Shown: positions 7,473-16,964, numbered from the stretch's first letter. The stretch is 64,000 nucleotides of DNA from an uncultured Christensenella sp. (GCA_910579295.1 CAJTTC010000002.1:107604-171603), one strand, 5' to 3'. Notes: generated by a model not told the origin, from the letters alone. Program-made: numbers and translations.

Positions 7473-9557
7473 CTAATTGTTTACGCTGTATAAAAGGTCG
7501 AAGTAAGTGGGGTACGGCCAATATTCGGAAGAGGTGAGCGTTTCCATTTTATCAACGCACTCCCTTATCTGATCCATTAAGGGAATAACGCTGTGAGCCA
7601 TAGCCTGCGAAGCTACGCCCACGTTTGCAAGATTAATATTTTTCAGCTCACCCTCGAGCTTGCCCGTAAGCGAGCACGCCTTGTCGTTGAGCCCCGCAAG
7701 CGTAGTTATAATCTCCTTTTCGCCCGAACAGGGAAGCTCTTCGCATACGGACTGCTTTGCGGCAACGTTTGTGCAGAGGTTGGCTACAAAGTCGGACACG
7801 GCGGGAATAATATCCCTCTTGACCATTTCGAGCATTGTCAACGCCTCTATATTGATAATTTTGCAATAGTTTTCAAGCTGAATATCGGCGCGCGCTATCG
7901 CCTCGGCGCGGGTGTATACGCCCTGACGGACGAACACTTCTATATTCTTTTCCTCGAAGCATACGGGCACGGCGTCGGCGGTAGTCTTTGCGTTGAGCAG
8001 TCCGCGCCTTGCCGCCTCGTGCTCCCAATCAGGACCGTAGCCGTCCTCGTTGAATATTATGCGGTAATGAGCTTTGAGTTCGCGCGCAATAATCTTCCGC
8101 GCCGCCTTTTCCTTGTCCTTAGCCTCTTCGAGCTCGTCGGCAAAGCACGCGAACGCGTCGGCAACGATAGTATTGAGCACGATATTAGCGTCGGACACGT
8201 TAGCCTGCGAGCCAACCATACGAAATTCGAATTTGTTGCCCGTAAATGCGAACGGCGAAGTCCTGTTTCTGTCCGTCGCGTCCTTGGGGAATATGGGGCT
8301 TTCGGGCACTCCGATAGAGCCCTTTTCGACCTTGACGGGAACGTAGTCGACGCCCTTTACGATACTGTCGACAAGCGCGCCGAGCTGATCGCCGAGGTAA
8401 ACGGATATGATTGCGGGAGGAGCTTCGTTTGCGCCCAAGCGATGGTCGTTGCCCGCCGAGGCTACGGAAGCCCTTAAAATTCCCTGATAGTCGTCAACCG
8501 CCTTAATGACCGCCGCGAGCACAAGCTGAAACAGCGTGTTCTCCTCGGGTCTGTCGCCGGGGTTGAGAAGATTGAAGCCGTCGTCAGTCGACATAGACCA
8601 GTTGTTGTGTTTGCCGCTGCCGTTAATCCCCTCGAAAGGCTTTTCGTGCAAAAGGCACGCAAGATGATGCTTTTGCGCAACCTTCTTCATAATCTCCATA
8701 GTCAGCATATTCGTATCGACAGCGACGTTTGCCGTACAGAATACGGGCGCCATTTCGTGCTGAGCGGGCGCAACCTCGTTGTGCTTTGTCTTGGACAGTA
8801 TGCCGTAGCTCCAAAGCTCCTCGTCCAAATCGTGCATAAAGTCGACTATGCGGGGTTTGAGCATACCGAAGTAGTGGTCTTCGAGCTCCTGTCCGCGGGA
8901 AACGTGAGCGCCGAAAAGCGTTCTGCCGCAGAGGCGCAAATCCTTTCTGCGCATAAACTCCTCTTCGTCGACAAGGAAGTATTCCTGCTCGGGGCCTACG
9001 GTCGTAGACACCTTTTTGCACTGCCTGCCGAACAGCGCGAGTATGCGCTTCGCATGCTTGTCGATAGCGTTCATAGAGCGCAGAAGCGGCGATTTTTTGT
9101 CGAGAGTTTCACCCGTGTAGGATACGAATACGGTGGGTATGTAGAGCGTACCCTCTTTTACGAACGCGGGCGAGGTAGGGTCCCAAGCCGTGTAGCCGCG
9201 CGCCATATAGGTAACGCGCGAGCCGCCCGAAGGAAAGCTCGAAGCGTCCGCCTCGCCTACCGTAAGGCTCTTACCCGTAAGGCGCATAATAACCTTGTCG
9301 CCCTCGGGTTCGATAAAGCTGTCGTGCTTTTCCGCCGTCAGCCCCGTAAGCGGCTGAAACCAATGCGTGTAATGAGTCGCGCCCTTTGACACCGCCCACT
9401 TTTTCATTGCCGAGGCAACCGTGCCCGCAATCGAAACGTCGAGCCGCTTGCCCGATTCTATCGTAGCCCGAAGCGCCTTGTAGACCTCGTTGGGCAACGT
9501 CTCTTTCTGCACCTGATCGTTGAATACGTTTTCACCGAACATTTGGGGAAGATTCAT
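7473..9557 (-). CDS. glnN: type III glutamine synthetase
   Basis: A 694-aa GSIII, the large dodecameric glutamine synthetase class of Bacteroides, cyanobacteria and many Clostridia, which makes glutamine from glutamate, ammonia and ATP. Recognisable segments are THWFQPLTG, SFPSGGSRVTYMARGYTAW, TVGPEQEYFLVD, NEVAPAQHEMAP, EKPFEGINGSGKHNNWS and NRTSPFAF, which carry the metal-, glutamate- and ATP-binding residues. Length is close to the usual 700-730. The start has GAGAGG upstream, and a perfect promoter (TTGACA-17-TATAAT) lies about 55 bp before the ATG. No GlnR or P-II gene is in the window, so its nitrogen regulation is not visible. Confidence 0.96.
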   Translation of the reverse strand: MNLPQMFGENVFNDQVQKETLPNEVYKALRATIESGKRLDVSIAGTVASAMKKWAVSKGATHYTHWFQPLTGLTAEKHDSFIEPEGDKVIMRLTGKSLTVGEADASSFPSGGSRVTYMARGYTAWDPTSPAFVKEGTLYIPTVFVSYTGETLDKKSPLLRSMNAIDKHAKRILALFGRQCKKVSTTVGPEQEYFLVDEEEFMRRKDLRLCGRTLFGAHVSRGQELEDHYFGMLKPRIVDFMHDLDEELWSYGILSKTKHNEVAPAQHEMAPVFCTANVAVDTNMLTMEIMKKVAQKHHLACLLHEKPFEGINGSGKHNNWSMSTDDGFNLLNPGDRPEENTLFQLVLAAVIKAVDDYQGILRASVASAGNDHRLGANEAPPAIISVYLGDQLGALVDSIVKGVDYVPVKVEKGSIGVPESPIFPKDATDRNRTSPFAFTGNKFEFRMVGSQANVSDANIVLNTIVADAFACFADELEEAKDKEKAARKIIARELKAHYRIIFNEDGYGPDWEHEAARRGLLNAKTTADAVPVCFEEKNIEVFVRQGVYTRAEAIARADIQLENYCKIINIEALTMLEMVKRDIIPAVSDFVANLCTNVAAKQSVCEELPCSGEKEIITTLAGLNDKACSLTGKLEGELKNINLANVGVASQAMAHSVIPLMDQIRECVDKMETLTSSEYWPYPTYFDLLYSVNN

Positions 9558-9609
9558 ATAAAAAATACCTCTCTCGCAAAACTTTCTGCTTTAGTTTTTC
9601 ATAAATGAA

Positions 9610-9638
9610 ATTATATCCGTTTTACCTATAATTGTCAA
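9610..9638 (-). promoter_or_regulatory. glnN promoter
   Basis: On the minus strand TTGACA (9638-9633), 17 bp, TATAAT (9615-9610): a consensus SigA-type promoter with a leader of roughly 45 nt to the glnN ATG. Confidence 0.75.
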
Positions 9639-9723
9639 CAATAAAGCCCTCACAAGTTGTTATAAGACGTATAAGCCAAACTTATTAAAGCTGTTTATTA
9701 TATGCCGCCGACCGTTCGAATTT

Positions 9724-11031
9724 TTACTCTTCGCCGTTGTCGTCAAATCTTGCGGGCTTTATAAGGTGCGTTCCCTTGACGTCGTTGTGCATATCGGCGG
9801 GGTTTTCGGCGACAATTCCGCGCTGTACCGAGGCATAACCGTGCTTTTTACGAATGGCGTCGACGCAACGCTCCACCCTCTCGCGCTTGGCGTAATCGCC
9901 CGCCGTTTCGTCCAGAGTTATCTGCGACTGTCCGTTGTCGAAGCCCGAAACGGTCACGCCCAACGCCCGCACGGCAAACGGCGGCTTGAATTTATTGGTA
10001 AACAGCGCGTATGCGTGTTCGGCAATCTCCTCACAAAGGCAGGTGTGCCGCACTTTTTTCTGCGCCGTAAAGCTTGCCAAATCCGAGCCGCGCACCCACA
10101 GATGCACTGTATCGGCAAGCCCCGTCTCCGCCTCCCTCAGCCGCGCCGCAACGCTCTCGCTCAAAACGAACAGCGTACGCTTAACGTCGTCGTAAGTAGT
10201 CAGATCGCGCGGACACGTCATCGAGTTACCTATTGATTTGAGCTCCCTGTCGTCGCCGAGCGCGCGCACTTCCGTTTCGTCCTCACCGCGCGCATACGTC
10301 AGGAGCGTCTGTCCGAATTTACCCAGAGCCCTGACGACCTTATTATCGTCCGCCGCGGCGAGCTTGCCTATCGTATTATAGCCCATTGCCGTAAGCTTAG
10401 CCGCCGTCGCGCCGCCCACCATAAGCAGGTCGGAAACGGGCAAACCGAAAATCATATTTTTGTAATTGAGCAGGGATATAACCGTAGTGCCGTCGGGCTT
10501 TTTTAAATCCGAACCGAGCTTTGCGTAAATTTTATTGAACGACACTCCGACCGACACCGTAACGCCCGTTTGCCTTTTGACGGCAAGTCTTATCGTATCG
10601 CCTATATGCCGCAGAAAGCCGTCGGAGAAGTGCTTTTCGCCGCCCTCCCCGACGTATTTTTCGCCGTCGTAAGCGGGAAAAACCTTGGTTGAGTGCGTCA
10701 CGTCGAGCCAACATTCGTCTATGCCGTAGCTCTCTATGAGGTCGGTGTACTCCGCGTAAATCGCCTTAACCTTGCGCGACATACTCATATACTTATCAAA
10801 ATGAGGGCGCACGACGATAAGGTCGGGACACTTGCGCTTTGCCTGCCATACCGTGTCGCCTGTCTTTATGCCCTTGCGCTTTGCCTCCTCGCTCTTTGCA
10901 AGCACAATGCCGCGCCTTTCCTCCTCGTTACCGCAGACGGCGACGGGCTTGCCGGCAAGCTCGGGATTGAGCATACGCTCGACCGAAGCGTAAAAATTAT
11001 TCAGATCGGAATGCAATACAATTCTTTCCAT
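9724..11031 (-). CDS. dinB: Y-family DNA polymerase IV
   Basis: An error-prone translesion polymerase. The N terminus MERIVLHSDLNNFYASVE carries the first catalytic aspartate and the Tyr steric gate region; the second catalytic motif reads YGIDECWLDV in place of the common YSIDEAFLD, a variant frequent in Clostridia. Further segments are VSVGVSFNKIYAKLGSDLKKPDG and a little-finger domain in the C-terminal third. Start at 11031 gives 435 aa. The longer reading from 11103 is impossible as a transcript-internal start because it overlaps the gene's own -35 element. No beta-clamp peptide was confidently identified at the C terminus. No LexA box was seen. Confidence 0.93.
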   Translation of the reverse strand: MERIVLHSDLNNFYASVERMLNPELAGKPVAVCGNEEERRGIVLAKSEEAKRKGIKTGDTVWQAKRKCPDLIVVRPHFDKYMSMSRKVKAIYAEYTDLIESYGIDECWLDVTHSTKVFPAYDGEKYVGEGGEKHFSDGFLRHIGDTIRLAVKRQTGVTVSVGVSFNKIYAKLGSDLKKPDGTTVISLLNYKNMIFGLPVSDLLMVGGATAAKLTAMGYNTIGKLAAADDNKVVRALGKFGQTLLTYARGEDETEVRALGDDRELKSIGNSMTCPRDLTTYDDVKRTLFVLSESVAARLREAETGLADTVHLWVRGSDLASFTAQKKVRHTCLCEEIAEHAYALFTNKFKPPFAVRALGVTVSGFDNGQSQITLDETAGDYAKRERVERCVDAIRKKHGYASVQRGIVAENPADMHNDVKGTHLIKPARFDDNGEE

Positions 11032-11074
11032 AACGCCTTGCCGAGCGGATATATGACAACCGCTCTCAATTAAT

Positions 11075-11103
11075 ATTGTACCACTTTTCAACGCATAATT
11101 CAA
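11075..11103 (-). promoter_or_regulatory. dinB promoter
   Basis: On the minus strand TTGAAT (11103-11098), 17 bp, TACAAT (11080-11075). It places transcription start near 11068, which fixes the dinB start codon at 11031. Confidence 0.6.
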
Positions 11104-11150
11104 CAGCCTGAAAGCGGTAAAAAATTTTATGGAAAATTATGGCAAAAGAA

Positions 11151-11179
11151 TTGTTTTTTTGTTGACTTAGGGCTATAAT
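11151..11179 (+). promoter_or_regulatory. ferritin promoter
   Basis: TTGTTT (11151-11156), 17 bp, TATAAT (11174-11179), followed by a 20-odd-nt leader with GGAGG before the ferritin ATG. Confidence 0.6.
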
Positions 11180-11208
11180 ATAGGCGAATAAAATTTTGGA
11201 GGCAGACA

Positions 11209-11727
11209 ATGATTGACAAGAAAATCGCTGAACTTATCAACGATCAGGTAAATAAGGAGCTTTACTCCGCTTATCTCTATCTTGACTTTGCAAACTACTA
11301 TGAGGCGGAGGGGCTTGACGGCTTTGCCCATTGGTATCAGATACAGGCGCAGGAAGAGAGAGATCACGCTATGATGATGAGAAGATATCTCATAGACAAC
11401 GGCATTCACGTTAAATTCGGCGCAATTGCTCAGCCCGACAAGGATATGAAGAAGCACGACGATCCGCTTAAATACGGCTATGAGCACGAGCAGTACGTAA
11501 CCTCGCTTATAAACACCATCTACGCCGCAGCGTTTAAAATCAACGATTTCAAGACGATGCAGTTCCTCGATTGGTTTATTAAGGAGCAGGGCGAGGAGGA
11601 AAAGAACGCCGAGGATATGATAAGAAAATTCGAGCTGTTCGGACACGACGCAAAGGGCTTATACGCTCTCAATCAGGAGCTTAACGCAAGAGTTTACACG
11701 GCTTCGACAACAGGTCCCGCAATGTAA
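11209..11727 (+). CDS. ftnA: bacterial non-haem ferritin
   Basis: A 172-aa ferritin that would form a 24-subunit iron storage shell and oxidise Fe(II) at its ferroxidase site. The four-helix-bundle ligands are visible: Glu17 in NKELYSAYLYLDFANYY, Glu50 and His53 in QEERDHA, and the later E in IKEQGEEEKNAEDM. The length and the C-terminal fifth helix are normal for FtnA. A strong GGAGG site precedes the ATG at 11209, and the gene has its own promoter and a strong terminator, so it is monocistronic. No Fur-like operator was recognised around the promoter. Confidence 0.95.
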   Translation: MIDKKIAELINDQVNKELYSAYLYLDFANYYEAEGLDGFAHWYQIQAQEERDHAMMMRRYLIDNGIHVKFGAIAQPDKDMKKHDDPLKYGYEHEQYVTSLINTIYAAAFKINDFKTMQFLDWFIKEQGEEEKNAEDMIRKFELFGHDAKGLYALNQELNARVYTASTTGPAM

Positions 11728-11742
11728 ACGGCGAGCCGTCAC

Positions 11743-11792
11743 ACAAAAAAAATTAACCTCGCGGAGAGGCACTCTCCGCGAGGCGTTTTTTT
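11743..11792. terminator. strong bidirectional terminator, ferritin / aroA
   Basis: A perfect 12-bp GC-rich stem (11757-11768 with 11772-11783, loop GCA) is followed by T7 on the plus strand and preceded by A8 (11745-11752), which is the U-tract for the minus strand. It separates the convergent ferritin and aroA genes, and overlaps the aroA stop codon. Confidence 0.9.
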
Positions 11793-13014
11793 ATTGCGTA
11801 AGCCCGTCGCATAGATTATCCAATACGTCGAAGTACTCCTTGAACGTCTTGGAGCAAACCTCGGCGTCTTTTATTACAACGCCCTCCGTTCGCAAACCGC
11901 AGAGAGAAAAAGCCATTGCAACGCGGTGGTCGCCGAAGGTCTGAATGTCCGCGCCGTGAATATGAGCGCACGGATATATAACAACGCCGTCCTCCAACTC
12001 TCCGCACTCAACGCCCATTGCGCCGAGATTGCGCACAATCGCGTCAATTCTGTCGCACTCCTGCCCGCGGATATGAGCAACCCCAACAATGCGCGTAGGC
12101 TTTTTGAGATAGGGAGCAACCGCCGCCAGCGTAAGAGCCTGATCGGAGAACGACGACATATCCACCGTGCCCCCGTTAAACTCATTGAGCATATTTATCA
12201 ACTTGATATCGCCCTGCATTGTGTGCGGCGTTACACCCGCAACCTTAATATCCGCGCCGACAAGCTTGTTTATGGCATAGAAGTAACACGCCGCCGAAAC
12301 GTCGGGCTCGATATCGTATTTTTTAGCCGTATAGCCGCCGTCTACGGTATACTCGCCGTTCCTTTCCTCTACGTTTACGCCGAACGACCACATCATATCG
12401 AGGGTCATCTTTACGTAGTCTAACCCGTGACTGCCAACCGCCTTTATTTTAAAGGGCTTATGTACGAGCACTCCCGCCATCAACAGCGCCGAGAGAAACT
12501 GACTGCTCTTGGTTATGTCGACCGTAACGCTGTCATTCGGGTCAGCCGTGCCGTATACGGTGAACGGAAAACAATTCTCTTCACCCTCGAACCCGAACGC
12601 CGCGCCCATATCCTTTAACGCTCTTATCAACGCGGCTTGCGGGCGCTTTTGCATCTGTTCGGAAGAAGTAATTCTGAACTGCCCGTCGCAGAGGGCGAGC
12701 ATAGCAGTCAGAAAACGCGCCGCCGTGCCCGCGCTGCCGACGTAAATTTCGCCTCTGTTTACAGGCAGTCTGCCGCCGCACCCCGCAACCTTTACGGTGG
12801 CGCCGTCTATGCTGACGCCTATTCCCAGCGATTTGACGGCGTTTAAAAAGGTCGCGCAGTCGTCCGAAAGCTGAGCCCCGTAAAGCGTGCTGTCACCGTC
12901 GGCTAACGCCGCCAGAAGCAACGCGCGCGCCGTGATACTTTTCGACCCGGGCACGCGCACCGTCGCGCTCTTATTCTTTATTTTTCCGTAGATTGTCCTG
13001 ACCCTGTAATCCAT
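11791..13014 (-). CDS. aroA: 3-phosphoshikimate 1-carboxyvinyltransferase (EPSP synthase)
   Basis: AroA condenses shikimate-3-phosphate with phosphoenolpyruvate in the sixth step of the chorismate pathway. The 407-aa protein has the N-terminal VPGSKSITARALLLAALADG with the catalytic lysine and serine-arginine pair, a GSAGTAARFLTAMLAL segment corresponding to the PEP/glyphosate loop (here GSAGTAAR in place of GNAGTAMR), the SSQFLSALLMAG segment and C-terminal FGDHRVAMAFSLCGL. It stands alone without other aro genes in the window. No strong ribosome binding site precedes the ATG at 13014, so it may be co-translated or weakly expressed. Confidence 0.94.
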   Translation of the reverse strand: MDYRVRTIYGKIKNKSATVRVPGSKSITARALLLAALADGDSTLYGAQLSDDCATFLNAVKSLGIGVSIDGATVKVAGCGGRLPVNRGEIYVGSAGTAARFLTAMLALCDGQFRITSSEQMQKRPQAALIRALKDMGAAFGFEGEENCFPFTVYGTADPNDSVTVDITKSSQFLSALLMAGVLVHKPFKIKAVGSHGLDYVKMTLDMMWSFGVNVEERNGEYTVDGGYTAKKYDIEPDVSAACYFYAINKLVGADIKVAGVTPHTMQGDIKLINMLNEFNGGTVDMSSFSDQALTLAAVAPYLKKPTRIVGVAHIRGQECDRIDAIVRNLGAMGVECGELEDGVVIYPCAHIHGADIQTFGDHRVAMAFSLCGLRTEGVVIKDAEVCSKTFKEYFDVLDNLCDGLTQ

Positions 13015-13064
13015 AATTTAACCGACTTCAATTACGCATAACGCGCTATGCATTTCCGAATAAT

Positions 13065-14279
13065 TTAACCCTTTCTTCTTCTTAAAATGTCGCCCGCGGA
13101 CAGGTTATAGGGGCAGTTAATTACGTAGCGCTCCTGTACGAGCTTGCAGTCTGTTACGCTCTCGCCCGAACTGCTAACCGCGCTTTCCACCACGAACGAT
13201 TTACCGAAATTGTCCGTCGGGGAAAGTATTTCGAGCTCGTCGCCCACTTTAAATCTTCCGCGCATTTCAACCTGCACCTTGCCCTCGCCGCCGCCTAAAA
13301 CGTTGGCTATATAGTCGCAATCGCCCTTAGCCTGACTGTCGGAATAATTGACCGTCGCGCGGTTTTCACCCAACATATACGCCGTGGTATAGTCGCGGTG
13401 AGCCGCCGTTGCAAGCTCGCGGGCAATGCTTTCGTCAAACCCGCCGTCTATGCACCTGCGGTAGGCGTTTATAACGGTGGCAAGGTAATATTCGCTCTTC
13501 ATTCGCCCCTCTATCTTAAACGAGCACACTCCCGCGTCAAGCATTTCGTTTAAGTACGCCGACATATTCAGGTCTTTACTGTTAAAGATATAAGTGCCTC
13601 TTTCGTCCTCTTCTACGGGCATTTCGCCGCTGTCGCCGCCCAAATCGTTCTTCTTTACGGTATAGTTCCACCTGCACGCCTGCACGCACGCGCCGCGGTT
13701 AGAGGGTCTGCCGCTAAGATAGTCAGACAAAAGACATCTGCCCGAATACGATATGCACATAGCGCCGTGCACGAACGCCTCCAACTCGATCTCGGGCACA
13801 AATTCGTGTATTTCCTTAATTTCCGCAAGAGAAAGCTCGCGGGCAAGAATGGCGCGGCTTGCGCCCTGCTCGTTCCAGAATTTAACGGCGTATTTGTTGG
13901 TAAGATTGGCTTGGGTGGAGATATGTACGGGGAGGTCGGGCGCAGCCTTTTTAGCGGCGTAAAATACTCCGCTGTCCGAAATAATAGCCGCGTCCGCTCC
14001 GACGTCGTAAAGATACTTAAAATAGTCTGACAGCGCGCCGAAATCGGCGTTGCGCGCAAAGATATTTGCCGTAACGTATACTTTTTTGCCGAGAGAATGA
14101 GCAAGCCCGACTGCGTTTTTCAGCTCCTCCGCGTCAAAATTGTCGGCGAACGAACGCAGAGAAAAAGCCTTGCCGCCTATGTACGCCGCGTCCGCGCCGA
14201 AATAGAACGCCGTTTTAAGTTTGCTAAATCCGCCCGCAGGCGCTAACAGTTCAACTTTCCGTTTCATTTTTTCTTTCAT
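13065..14279 (-). CDS. trhP: U32-family tRNA uridine 5-hydroxylation protein
   Basis: A 404-aa peptidase-U32 family protein. The U32 signature is intact (EAFVHGAMCISYSGRCLLS), as are the N-terminal LLAPAGGFSKLKTAFYFGADA and the cysteine-containing GACVQACRW. In E. coli and B. subtilis this family (TrhP/YegQ, YrrN-YrrO) makes 5-hydroxyuridine at position 34 of tRNAs from prephenate. The gene directly follows, and overlaps, a TrmR-like methyltransferase, the order known from the B. subtilis yrrMNO cluster, which supports TrhP over a peptidase role. A second possible start is the ATG at 14267. B. subtilis has two U32 genes in the cluster; here I see only one. Confidence 0.85.
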   Translation of the reverse strand: MKEKMKRKVELLAPAGGFSKLKTAFYFGADAAYIGGKAFSLRSFADNFDAEELKNAVGLAHSLGKKVYVTANIFARNADFGALSDYFKYLYDVGADAAIISDSGVFYAAKKAAPDLPVHISTQANLTNKYAVKFWNEQGASRAILARELSLAEIKEIHEFVPEIELEAFVHGAMCISYSGRCLLSDYLSGRPSNRGACVQACRWNYTVKKNDLGGDSGEMPVEEDERGTYIFNSKDLNMSAYLNEMLDAGVCSFKIEGRMKSEYYLATVINAYRRCIDGGFDESIARELATAAHRDYTTAYMLGENRATVNYSDSQAKGDCDYIANVLGGGEGKVQVEMRGRFKVGDELEILSPTDNFGKSFVVESAVSSSGESVTDCKLVQERYVINCPYNLSAGDILRRRKG

Positions 14280-14967
14280 TCTTTATCCTGCCGCACTTTT
14301 TGACGCTCATTGCAATTCCGTTGCCGACGTCCAAAACCGAGGTTTGCAGTTGACTGTCTTCCGTAACGGCGGCAATGTATTCGCGGATGTGCTCGACCAG
14401 CATTCTGCGCTTTTTGGGAGTTTCGACTTCGCCGTTGACCCAGCCGTACATCAGCACGTCGTCGGCGACCAGAACGCCGTTTTTCTTTAAAATCCGCTTT
14501 AATTCGGGTAAAAGCTTTATGTATTGCACCTTGGCGCAGTCAAGAAATATAAAGTCGTAGGCTTCGTCGGGAAGCGTTAAACATATGTCAACGGCGTCGC
14601 CTTCAAGTAAAGTGTATCTGCCCGCATATGCGTCAAGATTGTTTTTGAAGGCGCATATGAACGACCCGTCACGTTCGATTGCTGTCAAGTGAGCGCCCTC
14701 TGATATGTCTAAAAGCGCAAGCGAAGTCAGTCCCTCCGCACAGCCCACTTCCAGGATATTTCGGGCGTTTTTGGCAAGCGCGAGAGTTAGTAAAAAATTT
14801 AAAGTTTCGTCCGAGGCTGTCGGCACTTCCCTCTCGTGTGCAGACTTGCGTAAGCGTGCACACAAATCGGAAACGCGAAGTCTGTTAAGCCCCGCCGTCC
14901 TGCTCTCCCTCTCGGGCACGCCCGTATCGTTGTGAGCGTAAGTAAATTTGTTCGTATCTTCGTTCAT
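14251..14967 (-). CDS. trmR: tRNA 5-hydroxyuridine methyltransferase, TrmR-like
   Basis: A 238-aa class I SAM-dependent O-methyltransferase of the catechol-OMT-like type. Motif I is ILEVGCAEGLTSL (about residues 71-83), motif II ends in AIERDG, and FIFLDCAK and LVADDVL supply the metal-binding acidic residues typical of this family. In B. subtilis TrmR (YrrM) methylates 5-hydroxyuridine at tRNA position 34 to 5-methoxyuridine. The adjacent U32 protein gene supports the same reaction here. The stop codon overlaps the start of trhP, so the two are translationally coupled. Without the neighbour it could only be called a generic O-methyltransferase. Confidence 0.8.
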   Translation of the reverse strand: MNEDTNKFTYAHNDTGVPERESRTAGLNRLRVSDLCARLRKSAHEREVPTASDETLNFLLTLALAKNARNILEVGCAEGLTSLALLDISEGAHLTAIERDGSFICAFKNNLDAYAGRYTLLEGDAVDICLTLPDEAYDFIFLDCAKVQYIKLLPELKRILKKNGVLVADDVLMYGWVNGEVETPKKRRMLVEHIREYIAAVTEDSQLQTSVLDVGNGIAMSVKKCGRIKNERKNETES

Positions 14968-14999
14968 AAAAAATTGAATGCGGAATTAAATTTCAAAAT

Positions 15000-16964
15000 T
15001 TAAAGCTCGACGACAACGGGCACTATCATCGGCGCTTGCTTTGTCTTTTTCATTATATAGTTGCCCAAAGAGCGTTTTATTGTGCGTTTGAGCTCGTCCA
15101 CCGTGCCAACGGAAAGGTCGTAGCCCTGTATGGCGCGGTCTATAACGTCGCGCATTTCCCTGTTATAGTCGCGGTGAAAGTCGAACACAAACCCGCGGGA
15201 ATTTATTGCGGGCTCGCCTATCACCTCTCCGCCCGACACGGCGACGGACACGATAAACAGTCCCTCTGCCGCGAGCTGTAACCTGTCGTGCATAACGGTC
15301 GATGCCTTTTCGTCCTCTATCCCCTCTCCGTCGATAAGGCGCGAGCCTGCGGGAACGTCGGCAAGCCTCTTTATGGACTTAGACGTAACTTCGAGGCAGT
15401 TGCCTATATCGGCAAGAAAAATATTGCTCTCGCTCATACCCAGACTCTGCGCAAGCTGAGAGTGCTTTTTCAAGTGCCTGTACTCACCGTGCACGGGCAC
15501 GAAAAACTTGGGCTTTAACAGCGTGTGCATAATTTTGTGCTCTTCCTGACACGCGTGCCCCGACACGTGAATTTTTTCGAGGCTCTCGTAAACGACGTCC
15601 GCGCCCAGATGATAGAGCTTGTTGATAACGCTGTAAACGCCGCGCTCGTTGCCGGGAATGGGCGAAGCCGATATGATTATCGTATCGTTTGCTCCGACCT
15701 TGATTGCGGGATTTTCGCCGTTCGACATACGCGTCAAGGCGCTCATAGGCTCGCCCTGACTGCCCGTACAGACGATTACCACCTCGTCATCGCGCAGGTT
15801 TTTAGTCTTTGTTATGTCGATCAACACGCCGTCCGCAAAGGACATTTCGCCTATCTTTTCAGCCGCCTCCACTACGTTGAGCATACTCCTGCCGTTGAGC
15901 GCAACCTTTCGCTTGTACTTGACCGCCAGATCTATTATCTGTTGCAGACGGTGCACGTTGGAAGCGAACGTAGCTATTATCAGTCGGCGCGTTGAGTTCT
16001 CGGCAAACAGCCTGTCGAGGGTAGTTCCGACTACCGTTTCGCTCATAGTGTAGCCCGCGCGTTCGATATTTGTGCTTTCGCCGAGATACAGAAGCACGCC
16101 CTTACTGCCTATATCGGCGATAGCCTTTAAGTCAATGGGCTTGCCCGCGACGGGGGTTAAGTCAATCTTGAAGTCGCCGCTATGGAAAATTACGCCCTGC
16201 GGAGTGTGTATACACAGAGCAACCGCGCCCGCGATAGAGTGGTTTACGTTGATAAAATCGACTTTAAAGCAACCCGCCTGATAGCTGTCGTTGGGAGCGA
16301 TTACCGTTTCCTTAACCGAATTTAAACGGTGCTCGCGCAGTTTGTTGTCGACCAAAGCAAGCGTAAGCTTTGTAGCGACGACGGGCACGTTCACCTCCTT
16401 CAAAAGATAGGGAACGCCGCCGATATGGTCCTCGTGACCGTGCGTTAAAAACAGCGCGCGCAGCTTCTTTTTGTTCTCCACAAGATAGGTTATATCGGGC
16501 GCAACCAGGTCAATGCCCGGGGTTTCCTCGGTGGGGAAAATAATGCCCGCGTCTATAATTATTATGTCGTCGCCGCACTCGATCGCCGTCATATTCTTGC
16601 CGATTTCGCCAACGCCGCCGAGAAATATGATTTTGACCGCATTCTTTATCGGCTTGCGTTGCTTTTCCGCCTTTTGTCTGCGCACGGGCGCGTCAACCGT
16701 TTGTAACTGCCGAGCGCTTTTCCTCTGCTCCTGTTGCGGCGTCACCCGCGCGGGATTTTCCGTCGTTTTCTTTCTGTTCTTTCCTGCGGGTTGCGGAGCG
16801 TTTTGAAGCTGTATCTCAGCCCCTCCGCCTGTGCGCATACCGCTTCTCTTATTTTCCCGTCTTTCGCGCCTGTCCGTCTGCCTTGCCTGCTGTCTGTCCG
16901 CACCGCGCCTTATCTTCTCACTCGGCTTGTCCTGTTTCTGCGTGTTCTTTCTTTCTTTTTCCAT
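15000..16964 (-). CDS. rnj: ribonuclease J with long basic N-terminal extension
   Basis: RNase J is a 5'-3' exonuclease and endonuclease of mRNA and rRNA processing in Gram-positives. The metallo-beta-lactamase motif HGHEDHIGG is near residue 177; the beta-CASP region has IIATFASNVHRLQQI, and the C-terminal domain follows with ISASPIPGNE and the late catalytic histidine in HVSGHA and PVHGEYRHL. The protein is 654 aa because about 105 arginine-, lysine- and glutamine-rich, probably disordered residues precede the usual start (IIFLGGVGEIGKN). Such basic tails suggest RNA or ribosome contact (inference). Start at 16964 has an AGGAAAAAG site. The paralogue call (J1 or J2) is not possible. Confidence 0.94.
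   Translation of the reverse strand: MEKERKNTQKQDKPSEKIRRGADRQQARQTDRRERRENKRSGMRTGGGAEIQLQNAPQPAGKNRKKTTENPARVTPQQEQRKSARQLQTVDAPVRRQKAEKQRKPIKNAVKIIFLGGVGEIGKNMTAIECGDDIIIIDAGIIFPTEETPGIDLVAPDITYLVENKKKLRALFLTHGHEDHIGGVPYLLKEVNVPVVATKLTLALVDNKLREHRLNSVKETVIAPNDSYQAGCFKVDFINVNHSIAGAVALCIHTPQGVIFHSGDFKIDLTPVAGKPIDLKAIADIGSKGVLLYLGESTNIERAGYTMSETVVGTTLDRLFAENSTRRLIIATFASNVHRLQQIIDLAVKYKRKVALNGRSMLNVVEAAEKIGEMSFADGVLIDITKTKNLRDDEVVIVCTGSQGEPMSALTRMSNGENPAIKVGANDTIIISASPIPGNERGVYSVINKLYHLGADVVYESLEKIHVSGHACQEEHKIMHTLLKPKFFVPVHGEYRHLKKHSQLAQSLGMSESNIFLADIGNCLEVTSKSIKRLADVPAGSRLIDGEGIEDEKASTVMHDRLQLAAEGLFIVSVAVSGGEVIGEPAINSRGFVFDFHRDYNREMRDVIDRAIQGYDLSVGTVDELKRTIKRSLGNYIMKKTKQAPMIVPVVVEL

Noticed and set aside
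11162..11179. TTGACT just upstream of the ferritin TATAAT as a -35 element
   Set aside because: The spacing is only 6 bp; TTGTTT at 11151 gives the correct 17 bp.
13065..14279. U32 protein as a secreted collagenase-type peptidase
   Set aside because: It has no signal peptide, and the overlapping TrmR-like gene points to the tRNA hydroxylation branch of the family.
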